Both the position numbers and the translations under genes were made by a program. A stretch of 64,000 bases of DNA, from NCBI GenBank assembly GCA_050516505.1, contig CP191518.1:3658001-3722000 (forward strand), in the 5' to 3' direction. Origin of the DNA: Scandinavium ludwigii_A (GTDB lineage: Bacteria; Pseudomonadota; Gammaproteobacteria; Enterobacterales; Enterobacteriaceae). How positions within the stretch are numbered: the stretch's first letter is position 1; every line of letters starts with the position of its first letter. Positions 1 to 9,436 of the stretch are shown here, piece after piece. The notes beneath the pieces were generated by a model. It searched no databases. It was given only the letters and a program-made list of their open reading frames with translations, and was not told the origin of the DNA.

Positions 1-2394
1 TATCACCGGGTTAATCTGCTATTGAGCAGCCTTATTCTGCTGGTCTGGACCGGGGCGCTGGGCGCTGCAGGCCTGTGGAACATCTGGTTGCTGGTTCCTC
101 TGGCGATCATTCTGGTGCCGTTTAATCTGCGTCCGATGCGTAAAGCGATGATCTCTGCGCCAGTGTTCCGCACCTTCAGCAAAGTGATGCCGCCGATGTC
201 GCGCACCGAGAAAGAAGCGATCGACGCGGGCACCACCTGGTGGGAAGGCGATCTGTTCCAGGGCAATCCGGACTGGAAAAAACTGCACAACTACCCGCAG
301 CCGCAACTGACCGCTGAAGAGCAGGCGTTTATCGACGGCCCGGTGGAAGAAGCCTGCCGCATGGCGAACGACTTCGAGATAACCCACGAACTGGCGGATC
401 TGCCGCCGGAACTGTGGGCGTATCTGAAAGAGCATCGTTTCTTCGCGATGATCATTAAGAAAGAGTACGGCGGCCTCGAGTTCTCTGCGTATGCGCAGTC
501 TCGCGTGCTGCAAAAGCTGTCCGGCGTCTCCGGGATCCTGGCGATCACCGTCGGCGTACCGAACTCCCTCGGCCCGGGCGAACTGCTGCAACATTACGGC
601 ACCGACGAGCAGAAAAATCATTACCTGCCGCGTCTGGCACGGGGTCAGGAAATCCCTTGTTTCGCACTGACCAGCCCGGAAGCGGGTTCTGATGCGGGCG
701 CGATTCCGGATACCGGCGTGGTGTGCATGGGTGAATGGCAGGGTGAGCAGGTGCTCGGCATGCGACTCACCTGGAACAAACGCTATATCACCCTCGCGCC
801 GATTGCGACCGTGCTCGGCCTGGCATTTAAACTTTCTGACCCGGACAAACTCTTGGGCGGAGAAGAAGATTTAGGCATTACCTGTGCGCTGATCCCAACC
901 GGGACGCCGGGCGTGGAAATTGGTCGTCGTCACTTCCCGCTCAACGTGCCGTTCCAGAACGGTCCGACCCGCGGTCAGGATATTTTCGTGCCGATCGATT
1001 TCATCATCGGCGGGCCAAAAATGGCCGGTCAGGGCTGGCGTATGTTGGTGGAATGCCTGTCTGTGGGTCGCGGCATCACCCTGCCGTCAAACTCGACGGG
1101 CGGCGTGAAATCCGTAGCGATGGCGACCGGCGCTTACGCACACATCCGACGTCAATTCAAAATCTCTATCGGTAAGATGGAAGGGATTGAAGAGCCGCTG
1201 GCGCGTATCGCAGGCAACGCGTACGTGATGGACGCTGCGGCGTCGCTCATTACCTACGGGATCATGCTCGGTGAAAAACCGGCAGTGTTATCAGCCATTG
1301 TGAAGTATCACTGTACCCACCGTGGCCAGCAGTCAATTATTGATGCAATGGATATCACAGGCGGGAAAGGCATTATGCTCGGCGAAGGTAACTTCCTCGC
1401 CCGTGCTTACCAGGGCGCACCCATTGCGATCACCGTGGAAGGCGCCAACATCCTGACCCGCAGCATGATGATCTTCGGCCAAGGCGCGATCCGCTGCCAT
1501 CCTTATGTGCTCGAAGAGATGGCTGCCGCGCAGAACAAAGATCTTAACGCTTTCGATCAGCTGTTGTTTAAACACATCGGCCACGTGGGCAGCAACAAAG
1601 TGCGCAGCTTCTGGCTCGGTCTGACTCGCGGTCTGACCAGCAGCACGCCGACGCATGACGCGACCCGTCGCTACTATCAACACCTGAACCGTCTGAGTGC
1701 CAACCTGGCGCTGCTGTCTGATGTGTCGATGGCGGTACTTGGCGGCAGCCTGAAGCGTCGCGAGCGTATCTCCGCCCGTCTGGGGGATGTGCTGAGCCAG
1801 CTGTATCTGGCCTCTGCGGTGCTGAAACGCTATGACGACGAAGGCCGTAACGAAGCGGATTTGCCGCTGGTTCACTGGGGCGTTCAGGACGCGCTGCATC
1901 AGGCTGAACAGGCGATGGATGACCTGCTGCGTAACTTCCCGAACGGGTTTGTGGCAGGCGTGATGCGCTTCGTCATCTTCCCGACGGGTCGTCATTACGT
2001 CGCGCCATCGGATAAACTTGACCACGCGGTGGCGAAAATCCTGCAAGTGCCAAGCGCCACTCGTTCACGTATCGGCCGCGGGCAGTACCTGACGCCGAGC
2101 GAGCACAACCCGGTCGGTCTGCTGGAACAAGCCCTGCTGGACGTGATGGCCGCCGATCCGATTCATCAGCGCATTTGCAAAGAGATTGGCAAGAACCTGC
2201 CGTTCACCCGTCTCGATGAGCTGGCCCGCAACGCGCTGGCTAAAGGGCTTATCGACCAGGACGAAGCAGATATTCTAACCAAAGCCGAAGAAAGCCGTCT
2301 GCGCAGCATTAACGTTGACGATTTCGACGCAGATGCGCTGGCGACCAAGCCGGTAAAGCTGCCAGAGAAAGTCCGCAAGATTGAAGCCGCGTAA
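1..2394 (+). CDS. fadE: Acyl-CoA dehydrogenase FadE, 5' end cut by window
   Basis: FadE makes the first oxidation of fatty-acid beta-oxidation, acyl-CoA to trans-2-enoyl-CoA, with FAD as cofactor. The frame is open from the first base (reading Tyr-His-Arg-Val-Asn) and gives 797 residues; the E. coli protein has 814, so only about 17 N-terminal residues lie outside the window. The visible N-terminus is hydrophobic (Leu-rich, through about residue 40), fitting the membrane association of FadE, followed by the acyl-CoA dehydrogenase core and the extended C-terminal region typical of FadE. It matches the E. coli protein almost residue for residue, ending in Lys-Val-Arg-Lys-Ile-Glu-Ala-Ala. A start at the TTG near base 22 is an artefact of the cut. 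Regulation by FadR is expected, but the promoter is outside the window. Confidence 0.98.
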   Translation, partial: YHRVNLLLSSLILLVWTGALGAAGLWNIWLLVPLAIILVPFNLRPMRKAMISAPVFRTFSKVMPPMSRTEKEAIDAGTTWWEGDLFQGNPDWKKLHNYPQPQLTAEEQAFIDGPVEEACRMANDFEITHELADLPPELWAYLKEHRFFAMIIKKEYGGLEFSAYAQSRVLQKLSGVSGILAITVGVPNSLGPGELLQHYGTDEQKNHYLPRLARGQEIPCFALTSPEAGSDAGAIPDTGVVCMGEWQGEQVLGMRLTWNKRYITLAPIATVLGLAFKLSDPDKLLGGEEDLGITCALIPTGTPGVEIGRRHFPLNVPFQNGPTRGQDIFVPIDFIIGGPKMAGQGWRMLVECLSVGRGITLPSNSTGGVKSVAMATGAYAHIRRQFKISIGKMEGIEEPLARIAGNAYVMDAAASLITYGIMLGEKPAVLSAIVKYHCTHRGQQSIIDAMDITGGKGIMLGEGNFLARAYQGAPIAITVEGANILTRSMMIFGQGAIRCHPYVLEEMAAAQNKDLNAFDQLLFKHIGHVGSNKVRSFWLGLTRGLTSSTPTHDATRRYYQHLNRLSANLALLSDVSMAVLGGSLKRRERISARLGDVLSQLYLASAVLKRYDDEGRNEADLPLVHWGVQDALHQAEQAMDDLLRNFPNGFVAGVMRFVIFPTGRHYVAPSDKLDHAVAKILQVPSATRSRIGRGQYLTPSEHNPVGLLEQALLDVMAADPIHQRICKEIGKNLPFTRLDELARNALAKGLIDQDEADILTKAEESRLRSINVDDFDADALATKPVKLPEKVRKIEAA

Positions 2395-2405
2395 CCATCA
2401 GCCCC

Positions 2406-2461
2406 TCGCCCGGCCTACATAATGCTCGATTGTAGGCCGGGTAAGCGAAGGGCCACCCGGC
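2406..2461. repeat. REP-like palindromic element
   Basis: Two overlapping GC-rich palindromes follow fadE: CCCGGCCTACA paired with TGTAGGCCGGG, then GCCGGGT paired with ACCCGGC. The CCGGCCTACA core is typical of enterobacterial REP/BIME elements, which sit between genes and can stabilise mRNA 3' ends. Confidence 0.75.
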
Positions 2462-2474
2462 AAAAACCCCCCTT

Positions 2475-2503
2475 AAAAGCGGAGAATCTTCTCCGCTTTT
2501 TTC
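2475..2503 (+). terminator. Rho-independent terminator of fadE
   Basis: A perfect 12-bp inverted repeat (AAAAGCGGAGAA / TTCTCCGCTTTT) with a very short loop is followed by further T residues. It lies directly after fadE and the REP element. Confidence 0.85.
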
Positions 2504-2563
2504 ATTAAAATCCTGATAAGGTAGAACAGTGACTCGTAAGCCTATCATCGGGAGTTTCTGACT

Positions 2564-3334
2564 GTGCCCAATCTGAAAGTAACAATATTACAACAGCCTT
2601 TAGTGTGGATGGACGGCCCCGCCAACCTGCGTCATTTCGATCGTCAGTTAGAAAAGATTCACGGGCGCGATATCATTGTGCTGCCAGAAATGTTCACCAC
2701 CGGCTTTGCGATGGAAGCGGCCACCCAGTCGCTGCCAGAAGAAGAAGTCGTCGCGTGGATGCATGAAAAAGCACAGCAAACCGATGCCCTCATTGCCGGC
2801 AGCGCCGCGCTGCAAACCGACCGTGGCCCGGTGAATCGGTTCCTGCTGGTTGAACCGGAAGGTCAGGTGCATCGCTATGACAAACGTCACCTGTTCCGCA
2901 TGGCGGATGAACATCATCATTATCAAGCAGGCCACGAGCGCGTGGTGTTCGAATGGCGCGGCTGGCGCATTCTGCCGCTGGTGTGTTACGACCTGCGTTT
3001 CCCAGTGTGGTCGCGCAACCGCAACGATTATGATCTGGCGCTGTACGTCGCCAACTGGCCTGCGCCGCGCGCTCTGCACTGGCAGGCGCTGTTAACCGCT
3101 CGTGCCATTGAGAACCAGGCGTACGTCATCGGCTGTAACCGCGTCGGCACCGACGGCAACGGGCATCACTATCGCGGCGACAGCCGGGCTATCAACCCGC
3201 AGGGCGAAATCATCGCCAGTGCCGAACCGCATCAGGCAACGCTGATTAATGCCGAACTGTCGCTTTCGGCCTTGCTGGAATACCGCGAAAAATTCCCGGC
3301 CTGGCAAGATGCCGACGGCTTCACCATTGGCTGA
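2564..3334 (+). CDS. yafV: Omega-amidase YafV (nitrilase family)
   Basis: 256 residues, the same length as E. coli YafV, an omega-amidase that hydrolyses 2-oxoglutaramate to 2-oxoglutarate and ammonia. The nitrilase-family catalytic triad is visible: Glu in LPEMF (about residue 42), Lys in DKRHLF (about 107) and Cys in VCYDLRFP (about 141). The start is GTG with a GGGAG sequence 9 bases upstream. It stands alone between fadE and the accessory block. In E. coli the lysozyme inhibitor gene ivy lies between fadE and yafV; it is not present here. Confidence 0.95.
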   Translation: MPNLKVTILQQPLVWMDGPANLRHFDRQLEKIHGRDIIVLPEMFTTGFAMEAATQSLPEEEVVAWMHEKAQQTDALIAGSAALQTDRGPVNRFLLVEPEGQVHRYDKRHLFRMADEHHHYQAGHERVVFEWRGWRILPLVCYDLRFPVWSRNRNDYDLALYVANWPAPRALHWQALLTARAIENQAYVIGCNRVGTDGNGHHYRGDSRAINPQGEIIASAEPHQATLINAELSLSALLEYREKFPAWQDADGFTIG

Positions 3335-3360
3335 TTAACCCCTTCTGCTTTTCCCTCCTT

Positions 3361-3385
3361 TAGCGCTTCTTTCACCGAAGCGCTA
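3361..3385. repeat. 9-bp inverted repeat after yafV
   Basis: TAGCGCTTC, a 7-base loop, then GAAGCGCTA, followed on the plus strand by a run of As and preceded by CCTTT. The hairpin is perfect, but the T-run lies on the wrong side for termination of yafV, so its role is unclear. It marks the junction between the conserved yafV and the accessory block. Confidence 0.5.
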
Positions 3386-3531
3386 AAAAAAAACCATATC
3401 CGTGCAGTAGCTCCAGATTTGAGACAAAGAGTAGGCTGCTAACTTGCTGCTCTGCCTCGTTATTAACTAGCTTTGTAGATGGCCTGTTCACTTTTGCGCC
3501 ACCTCCAAAGCCCGTTATTAACGAGGATAAA

Positions 3532-4797
3532 ATGAAAAAACTGACGTTAAGTCTTATTACCTTAGCGCTGGCGGGCGTTGCTAACGCCGCGCTTGCCGAT
3601 ACCCTGCGTATGGAATGCCCGATTTCTCCTGGCGGTAAGGAATACTGCAACTACGTCAAAGACCGTTTTGAAAAGCAAACCAAAAACACGCTGGAATTTA
3701 TTGAATTCCCGGCGGCGTCGGATGAAAAGCTGGCTCTGCTCCAGCAGCTGTTCGCCGCGAAAGATGAAAAAGCGGTGGACCTGTTCCAGTCCGACACTAT
3801 TTGGGTCGGCCTGCTGGATAAGCAAACGCTCGATTTAACCGATGCCGTGGCCGATATGAAAGGCGACTTCTTCCCTGGCCCGTGGGCGAACGACACCGTA
3901 AACGGCAAAGTGAAAGCCATTCCGGCGTATCTCGACACCGGGGTGCTCTATTACCGCAAAGACCTTCTCGAAAAATACAACGAACAGCCGCCAAAAACCT
4001 GGGCTGACTTAACGCGTATCGCCACCAAAATTCAGGCAGAAGAACGCAAGGCAGGACATAAAAACTTCTGGGGGATGATCTTCCAGGGGAAATCGTATGA
4101 AGGCCTGACTTGTAACGCGCTGGAGTGGGTTGATTCCTACGGTGGCGGCACGTTCATCGACGAAAAAGGGAACGTGACCATCAATAATCCTAAGGCGGCG
4201 GCTGCACTGGATATGGTCGCTGGCTGGATAGGCAAAATCACGCCGAAAGGCGCGCTGGGCTACAAAGAAGAAGAGTCCCGCGCGGTGTTCCAGAACGGGG
4301 ATGCGCTGTTTATGCGCAACTGGCCTTATGCGTATCTGCTTTCGCAGGGCGCAGACAGCCCGCTGAAAGGCAAAGTCGGCGTCGCGCCGTTGCCTGCCGG
4401 GCCGGACGGCAAATCGGCCAACGCGCTGGGCGGCTGGCAGTGGTCGATTAACGGCAACACCAAAAACAAAGAGGCGGCGATTGCACTGCTGAAAATTCTT
4501 ACCGACGCCGATTCGCAGAAAATGCAGCTGAAATACCTCGGCTTCGCCCCGACGCGTTCAGCGCTGTATGAGGACAAATCGGTCCTGGAAACCGCGCCGC
4601 ATCTGACGATGTTTAAAGAGATCTTCGCCAATGCGGTGCCGCGCCCGGCGACGGCAACCAAAAGCCAGTATCCGCGCGTCTCTAACGCTATCTTTAACGT
4701 GACCTTCAAAGTGCTCAACGGGGGCAGCGACGGTAAAACCGCCGTGGCCGATCTGCAAAAACGCCTTGAGCGCGTGAAAGGGAAGGACTGGCATTAA
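3532..4797 (+). CDS. Sugar ABC transporter, periplasmic binding protein
   Basis: 421 residues. The N-terminus (Met-Lys-Lys, a hydrophobic stretch, then ALADT) is a Sec signal peptide with likely cleavage after about residue 23. The body is a MalE-like (cluster B, carbohydrate) solute-binding protein: it contains DLFQSDTIW, LDTGVLYYRKDLLEKY with PKTWADL, and a C-terminal ALALLKILTD-type segment, as in trehalose/maltose/alpha-glucoside binders. It is the first gene of a six-gene unit with two permeases, an ATPase and two alpha-glucosidases, which suggests an alpha-glucoside ligand. The start has a GAGG sequence 7 bases upstream. A 10-base direct repeat (CGTTATTAAC) lies in the leader. No regulator gene is adjacent. 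The exact sugar cannot be read from the sequence. Confidence 0.9.
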   Translation: MKKLTLSLITLALAGVANAALADTLRMECPISPGGKEYCNYVKDRFEKQTKNTLEFIEFPAASDEKLALLQQLFAAKDEKAVDLFQSDTIWVGLLDKQTLDLTDAVADMKGDFFPGPWANDTVNGKVKAIPAYLDTGVLYYRKDLLEKYNEQPPKTWADLTRIATKIQAEERKAGHKNFWGMIFQGKSYEGLTCNALEWVDSYGGGTFIDEKGNVTINNPKAAAALDMVAGWIGKITPKGALGYKEEESRAVFQNGDALFMRNWPYAYLLSQGADSPLKGKVGVAPLPAGPDGKSANALGGWQWSINGNTKNKEAAIALLKILTDADSQKMQLKYLGFAPTRSALYEDKSVLETAPHLTMFKEIFANAVPRPATATKSQYPRVSNAIFNVTFKVLNGGSDGKTAVADLQKRLERVKGKDWH

Positions 4798-5715
4798 TTG
4801 GCCCGTCTCGGCTATCAACAGCGGCGCCGCCGTATCGCGTGGATACTGGTGGCGCCCGCGCTGATTCTCCTTGCGCTGGCAGCCGGTTGGCCGCTGGCGC
4901 GTACCTTCTTTTTCAGTTTTACCAACGCGATGCTCGACAACCCGAGCGACTATCAGATGGTCGGGCTGGCGAACTATTACCTCAATCATGACGGCCAAAG
5001 CAGCGGCGTACTGGTGGACCCGTTGTGGTGGCAGGCGGTCGGCAACACCCTGTGGTTTACGCTGGTTTCCGTCAGCCTTGAACTGCTGCTCGGAATGCTG
5101 TTGGCACTGCTGATGAACGAAAAATTTCGCGGCCAGGGTTTAGTGCGCACCGCCATTCTGGTGCCGTGGGCGATCCCGACGATTGTCAGCGCCAAAATGT
5201 GGGGCTGGATGTTCCACGATCAGTACGGCGTGGTGAACGATCTGCTGGCAAAAATCTTAGGCTATCAGGCGCATCTGGCGTGGATCGCCGAGCCATCGCT
5301 GTCGATGTGGGCGGTGGTGATCGCCGATGTCTGGAAGACTACGCCGTTTATGGCGCTGATGCTGTTGGCGGCGCTGCAGCTGATCCCCGGCGATCTGTAC
5401 GAGGCCGCGCGCGTCGACGGGGCCAGCGCCTGGCAACGCTTTAAGCGCATCACCCTGCCGCTGATCCTGCCCGCGATGATCGTGGCGTTGATCTTCCGCG
5501 TGATGGACGCGATGCGCATTTTCGATCTGATTTTCGTGCTGACATCCAACAGCGAAGCGACGATGTCGATCTCCGGTTATGCCCGCGAGCAAATCATCTC
5601 GTATCAGGATATGGGCGTCGGCTCTGCGGCATCGGTACTGGTGTTTATGATGGTGGCGGGCATTGCAGCCTGCTTTATCCGCGTCTCGAAGCTTAACGAG
5701 AAGGAGAAGCGGTGA
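4798..5715 (+). CDS. Sugar ABC transporter permease 1 (MalF type)
   Basis: 305 residues with six predicted membrane segments, the first at about residues 13-40. The EAA loop that docks to the ATPase is clear: EAARVDGASAWQRFKRITLP at about 201-220. The apparent start is TTG, placed immediately after the TAA of the binding-protein gene, with GGAAGGA 10 bases upstream; no ATG lies nearby in frame. Translation is probably coupled to the upstream gene. It forms the channel with the next gene. Confidence 0.88.
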   Translation: MARLGYQQRRRRIAWILVAPALILLALAAGWPLARTFFFSFTNAMLDNPSDYQMVGLANYYLNHDGQSSGVLVDPLWWQAVGNTLWFTLVSVSLELLLGMLLALLMNEKFRGQGLVRTAILVPWAIPTIVSAKMWGWMFHDQYGVVNDLLAKILGYQAHLAWIAEPSLSMWAVVIADVWKTTPFMALMLLAALQLIPGDLYEAARVDGASAWQRFKRITLPLILPAMIVALIFRVMDAMRIFDLIFVLTSNSEATMSISGYAREQIISYQDMGVGSAASVLVFMMVAGIAACFIRVSKLNEKEKR

Positions 5716-6560
5716 TGAAAACCACACGTCGTCAGCGCAAATTCGGCCGCCAGCTGGTGATTTATAGTGGTGCGACCGTCGCCGTGCTGTTCTGCGTTTT
5801 CCCGTTTTACTACGCCATTTTGACCTCGCTGCGCACGGGGCAAGAGCTGTTCTTGCCCGCCTATTTGCCGAACGGCTACCACTGGCACAACTACGTGGTG
5901 GCGCTGGTGGATAACGGTATCGCCCGCAGCCTGCTGAACTCGGTATTGGTGGCGACGATCACCGTCGGCATCTGTCTGCTGGTGTCGGTTACCGCGTCAT
6001 TCGCCCTCGCGCGAGTGCCGTTTCGCGGACGTAAATTCCTGCTGTTTACTATTCTCTGCGTGTCGATGTTCCCGCAGGTGGCGGTACTGACGGGGATGTT
6101 CGAGCTGGTGCGTTTTCTGGGGCTGTACGATTCCCTCGGCGCACTGGTGCTTTCGTACACCACCTTTTCGCTGCCGTTCACCGTCTGGGTGCTGACCACT
6201 TTTATGAAGTCGATTCCGGTGGAACTGGAAGAGGCGGCAATTGTCGACGGGGCGAAAACCTGGACCATTATCCGCCGGGTGTTTGCGCCGATTCTGGCAC
6301 CTGCGCTGGTCACCACCGGGCTGCTGGCGTTTATCGGCGCGTGGAACGAATTCATGTTTGCACTGACGTTCATTATTTCCGGCGACAAGCGCACCGTGCC
6401 GGTGGCGATCAGCATGTTTAGCGGCGCGTCGACCTTTGAACTACCGTGGGGCAGCATTATGGCGGCCTCGGTGGTGGTGACGCTGCCGATAATTGTGCTG
6501 GTGCTCATCTTCCAGAAACGCATTGTCAGCGGGCTGACCAGCGGAGCGATTAAGGGATAA
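5715..6560 (+). CDS. Sugar ABC transporter permease 2 (MalG type)
   Basis: 281 residues from the ATG that overlaps the TGA of the previous gene; a GTG one codon earlier is also possible (AAGGAG lies 5 and 8 bases from these). Six membrane segments are predicted and the EAA loop is EEAAIVDGAKTWTIIRRVFA at about 176-195. It is the partner of the preceding permease in a MalFG-type heterodimer. Confidence 0.88.
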   Translation: MKTTRRQRKFGRQLVIYSGATVAVLFCVFPFYYAILTSLRTGQELFLPAYLPNGYHWHNYVVALVDNGIARSLLNSVLVATITVGICLLVSVTASFALARVPFRGRKFLLFTILCVSMFPQVAVLTGMFELVRFLGLYDSLGALVLSYTTFSLPFTVWVLTTFMKSIPVELEEAAIVDGAKTWTIIRRVFAPILAPALVTTGLLAFIGAWNEFMFALTFIISGDKRTVPVAISMFSGASTFELPWGSIMAASVVVTLPIIVLVLIFQKRIVSGLTSGAIKG

Positions 6561-6562
6561 CT

Positions 6563-7657
6563 ATGGGGCAACTGGTACTCGATAAAATATCTAAGCGCTA
6601 CGGCACCTCGTCGGAGGTGATTAAGCCCCTGGATTTGACCGTTAACAACGGCGAGTTTGTGGTGGTTGTCGGGCCGTCGGGATGCGGCAAATCCACGCTG
6701 TTACGGATGGTCGCCGGGCTGGAGGAAATCAGCGACGGCGAAATGCGCATCGACGGCGTATGCGTTAACGACGATTCGCCGTCCGAACGCGGCATCGGGA
6801 TGGTATTCCAGTCCTACGCCCTGTATCCGCATATGACTGTCTACCAAAACATGGCTTTCGCGCTGGAAATGGCGAAGCTGCCGCCGACGGAAATCGACAA
6901 AAAGGTGCAGGCCAGCGCGCGCATTTTGCAGCTGGAGCATTTGCTCGACCGCCGGCCGAAAGATCTCTCCGGCGGGCAGCGCCAGCGCGTGGCGATCGGC
7001 CGGGCGATTGTGCGTGAGCCGAGCCTGTTTTTGTTCGATGAACCGCTCTCCAACCTCGACGCTTCACTGCGCGTGCAGATGCGCATGGAAATTGCCGCGC
7101 TGCATAAACGCATCAACGCCACGATTTTGTACGTCACCCATGACCAGGTGGAAGCGATGACCCTGGCCGACCGGATCGTGGTGTTGAATCAGGGGCAAAT
7201 CGAGCAGGTCGGCTCCCCGCTGGAGCTGTATGACCATCCGGCCAACCTGTTCGTCGCCCAGTTTATTGGTTCGCCTAAAATGAATCTGATTGCAGGCACG
7301 ATTGCTGAAACGGGCGAACGGGAGACGGTGGTCGACCTCGAGAACCGGCAACGCATTGTGCTGCCGGTGGATACGCTGGGCGGAAAAATTGGCGACAGCG
7401 TCTGGCTGGGGATCCGCCCGGAGCATGTGCAGCTGATTGATTTAGCCGCCGCCGACGTGGAAGGCGAAGTGCTGTTTGTGGAGCAGATGGGCAACGAAAC
7501 GCTGCTGTACGTTAATAGCGGTTATGGCAGCGAGCCGTTGGTGATTCGGCTGACGTCGCGGCTGGAGATCGCGCCCGATCAGCGGGTTGGGCTGCGTTTG
7601 CCGACGGAGAGTTGCTATTTGTTTGAGGTGGACGGGCGGGCATTCGGGCGGGTTTAG
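6563..7657 (+). CDS. Sugar ABC transporter ATPase (MsmK/UgpC type)
   Basis: 364 residues. Walker A is GPSGCGKST (about residues 37-45), the signature LSGGQRQRVA (about 134-143), Walker B LFLFDEP followed by LSNLD, and the switch His lies in YVTHDQ. The C-terminal third is a TOBE/OB-fold regulatory domain (from about 235), as in MalK, MsmK and UgpC. It starts two bases after the second permease stop, with AGGGA upstream. It energises the importer formed by the two permeases. Confidence 0.92.
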   Translation: MGQLVLDKISKRYGTSSEVIKPLDLTVNNGEFVVVVGPSGCGKSTLLRMVAGLEEISDGEMRIDGVCVNDDSPSERGIGMVFQSYALYPHMTVYQNMAFALEMAKLPPTEIDKKVQASARILQLEHLLDRRPKDLSGGQRQRVAIGRAIVREPSLFLFDEPLSNLDASLRVQMRMEIAALHKRINATILYVTHDQVEAMTLADRIVVLNQGQIEQVGSPLELYDHPANLFVAQFIGSPKMNLIAGTIAETGERETVVDLENRQRIVLPVDTLGGKIGDSVWLGIRPEHVQLIDLAAADVEGEVLFVEQMGNETLLYVNSGYGSEPLVIRLTSRLEIAPDQRVGLRLPTESCYLFEVDGRAFGRV

Positions 7658-7675
7658 CCTTCGTTTGTGAGTCCG

Positions 7676-7772
7676 TTGCGCCCTCACCCCGGCCCTCTCC
7701 CCCAGGGAGAGGGAGAAAGGCGAGCGCGATCGGTCCCCTCTCTTGGGGGAGAGGGTTAGGGTGAGGGCGCCA
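7676..7772. repeat. Large GC-rich palindromic repeat, copy 1
   Basis: The outer arms GCGCCCTCACCCC and GGGTGAGGGCGC enclose CCCTCTCCC and GGGAGAGGG segments, giving an almost 100-base imperfect palindrome between the ATPase gene and the first alpha-glucosidase. Related copies lie after 13545 and after 21625. The family CCCTCACCCTAACCCTCTCCC is common between genes in enterobacteria. Read-through of the hairpin could attenuate expression of the glucosidases relative to the transporter. Confidence 0.8.
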
Positions 7773-7792
7773 CACACGATCAGGAGAACTCA

Positions 7793-9433
7793 GTGGAAAA
7801 AAAAGCATGGCACAACGCGGTGGTGTACCAAATCTACCCGCGCAGCTTTATGGACAGCAACGGGGACGGTATCGGGGACATTCCCGGCATCATCAGTAAA
7901 CTCGATTACCTCTACCAGCTCGGCATCAACCTGATTTGGCTCTCGCCAGTCTACCGCTCACCGATGGATGACAACGGCTACGACATTTCCGACTACGAAG
8001 ATATTGCCACCGAATTTGGCACCCTCGCGGACATGGACACCCTGATTGCAGAGGCTAAACAGCGCGACATTCACCTCCTGATGGATTTGGTCGTCAACCA
8101 CACCTCCGACGAACATCCGTGGTTCCTCGAGGCGCTGAAATCGAAAGATAACCCGTACCGAGATTTCTATATCTGGCGCAAACCGGCGGCGGACGGTGGC
8201 CCGCCGAATAATTTCCGTTCCTATTTTGGCGGCAGCGGCTGGGCCTATGACGAAGCCAGTGGCGAATATTTCCTGCATCAGTTTTCTCAACGCCAGCCGG
8301 ACCTCAATTGGGAAAACCCGCGGGTGCACGAAGAGGTCCACGCCATGATGAACCGCTGGTTAGCAAAAGGTATCGGCGGTTTTCGTATGGACGTTATCGA
8401 TCTCATCGGCAAAGAAGTCGACGCGCAAATCATGGCTAACGGCAAAAATCTGCATGCCCTGATCCGCCAGATGAACCGCGCCACCTTTGGCAACGGTGAG
8501 TACGTCACCGTCGGTGAGGCCTGGAGCGCCAGCCCCGAAGACGCGCTGCTGTACAGCGGCGCTGAACGCGAAGAACTGTCGATGGTATTCCAGTTCGACC
8601 ACATCAAACAGTTTTGGGATCAACACGCCGGGAAGTGGCGCAGCAAGCCGTTTGTGCTCGCCGACTTCAAAGCGGTTATCGACAAATGGCAATCCGCGCT
8701 GGCCAACGACGGCTGGAACTCGCTGTTCTGGAGTAACCATGACTTACCCCGCGCGGTGTCAAAATTCGGCGACGAAGGCGAGTTCCGCGAAGCCTCTGCC
8801 AAAATGCTCGCCACCGCCCTGCACTGCCTGAAAGGCACGCCGTATATTTATCAGGGCGAAGAAATCGGTATGACCAACGTGCGGTTCAGCGACATCAACG
8901 ACTACCGCGATATCGAAAGCCTCAATCTGTACCGCGAACGACTGTCGGACGGTGTCAGCCATGAAGAGATGATGCTGGGCATTCACGCTAATGGACGCGA
9001 CAACGCGCGCACACCGATGCAATGGGACGCCAGCCCCAACGCCGGTTTCACCTCCGGTACGCCGTGGATTGCGGTCAATCCGAACTACCGGGAAATCAAC
9101 GTCGCGTCAGCGCTTGAACAGCCGGACTCGATCCTCTGGCATTACCAGAAGCTGATTGCCCTGCGGAAGCAGTATCCGGTGCTGGTTTACGGCGACTACC
9201 AGCCGGTGATGGCTGAACACCCGCAGGTGTTTGCCTGGCTGCGCACGCTCGGTGACGAACGGCTGCTGGTTATTAACAATTTCTCCGCCGAGCATCTAAC
9301 CCTCGATATTCCCGAGGCGATGCAACACTGGCACGGCGAGTGTCTTTCCAGCAACTACGCGCCGCGAGACCAACTGGCGGTGAGTCTTGAGCTGCAACCT
9401 TATGAATCTTTTGCGTTACTCATCAGGAGGTAA
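7793..9433 (+). CDS. GH13 alpha-glucosidase, oligo-1,6-glucosidase-like
   Basis: 546 residues, a cytoplasmic GH13 enzyme (no signal peptide). The catalytic residues are Asp200 (GFRMD), Glu242 (TVGEA) and Asp317 (SNHD). The calcium/loop motif DSNGDGIGD lies at 21-29. The residue after the nucleophile is Val201, which in the oligo-1,6-glucosidase subfamily goes with alpha-1,6 specificity. The RLDRD motif of sucrose isomerases is absent (the aligned stretch reads HIKQFWDQHAGKW), so a hydrolase is expected. The start is GTG with AGGAG 6 bases upstream. It likely hydrolyses disaccharides brought in by the ABC importer; palatinase (PalQ) of the Erwinia rhapontici pal cluster is a plausible functional comparison, not a proven match. 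Confidence 0.9.
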   Translation: MEKKAWHNAVVYQIYPRSFMDSNGDGIGDIPGIISKLDYLYQLGINLIWLSPVYRSPMDDNGYDISDYEDIATEFGTLADMDTLIAEAKQRDIHLLMDLVVNHTSDEHPWFLEALKSKDNPYRDFYIWRKPAADGGPPNNFRSYFGGSGWAYDEASGEYFLHQFSQRQPDLNWENPRVHEEVHAMMNRWLAKGIGGFRMDVIDLIGKEVDAQIMANGKNLHALIRQMNRATFGNGEYVTVGEAWSASPEDALLYSGAEREELSMVFQFDHIKQFWDQHAGKWRSKPFVLADFKAVIDKWQSALANDGWNSLFWSNHDLPRAVSKFGDEGEFREASAKMLATALHCLKGTPYIYQGEEIGMTNVRFSDINDYRDIESLNLYRERLSDGVSHEEMMLGIHANGRDNARTPMQWDASPNAGFTSGTPWIAVNPNYREINVASALEQPDSILWHYQKLIALRKQYPVLVYGDYQPVMAEHPQVFAWLRTLGDERLLVINNFSAEHLTLDIPEAMQHWHGECLSSNYAPRDQLAVSLELQPYESFALLIRR

Positions 9434-9436
9434 ACG

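Noticed and set aside
7793..9433. First GH13 enzyme as a sucrose isomerase (isomaltulose synthase)
   Set aside because: The RLDRD isomerase motif is not present at the aligned place, and there is no signal peptide, so a cytoplasmic hydrolase is the better reading.
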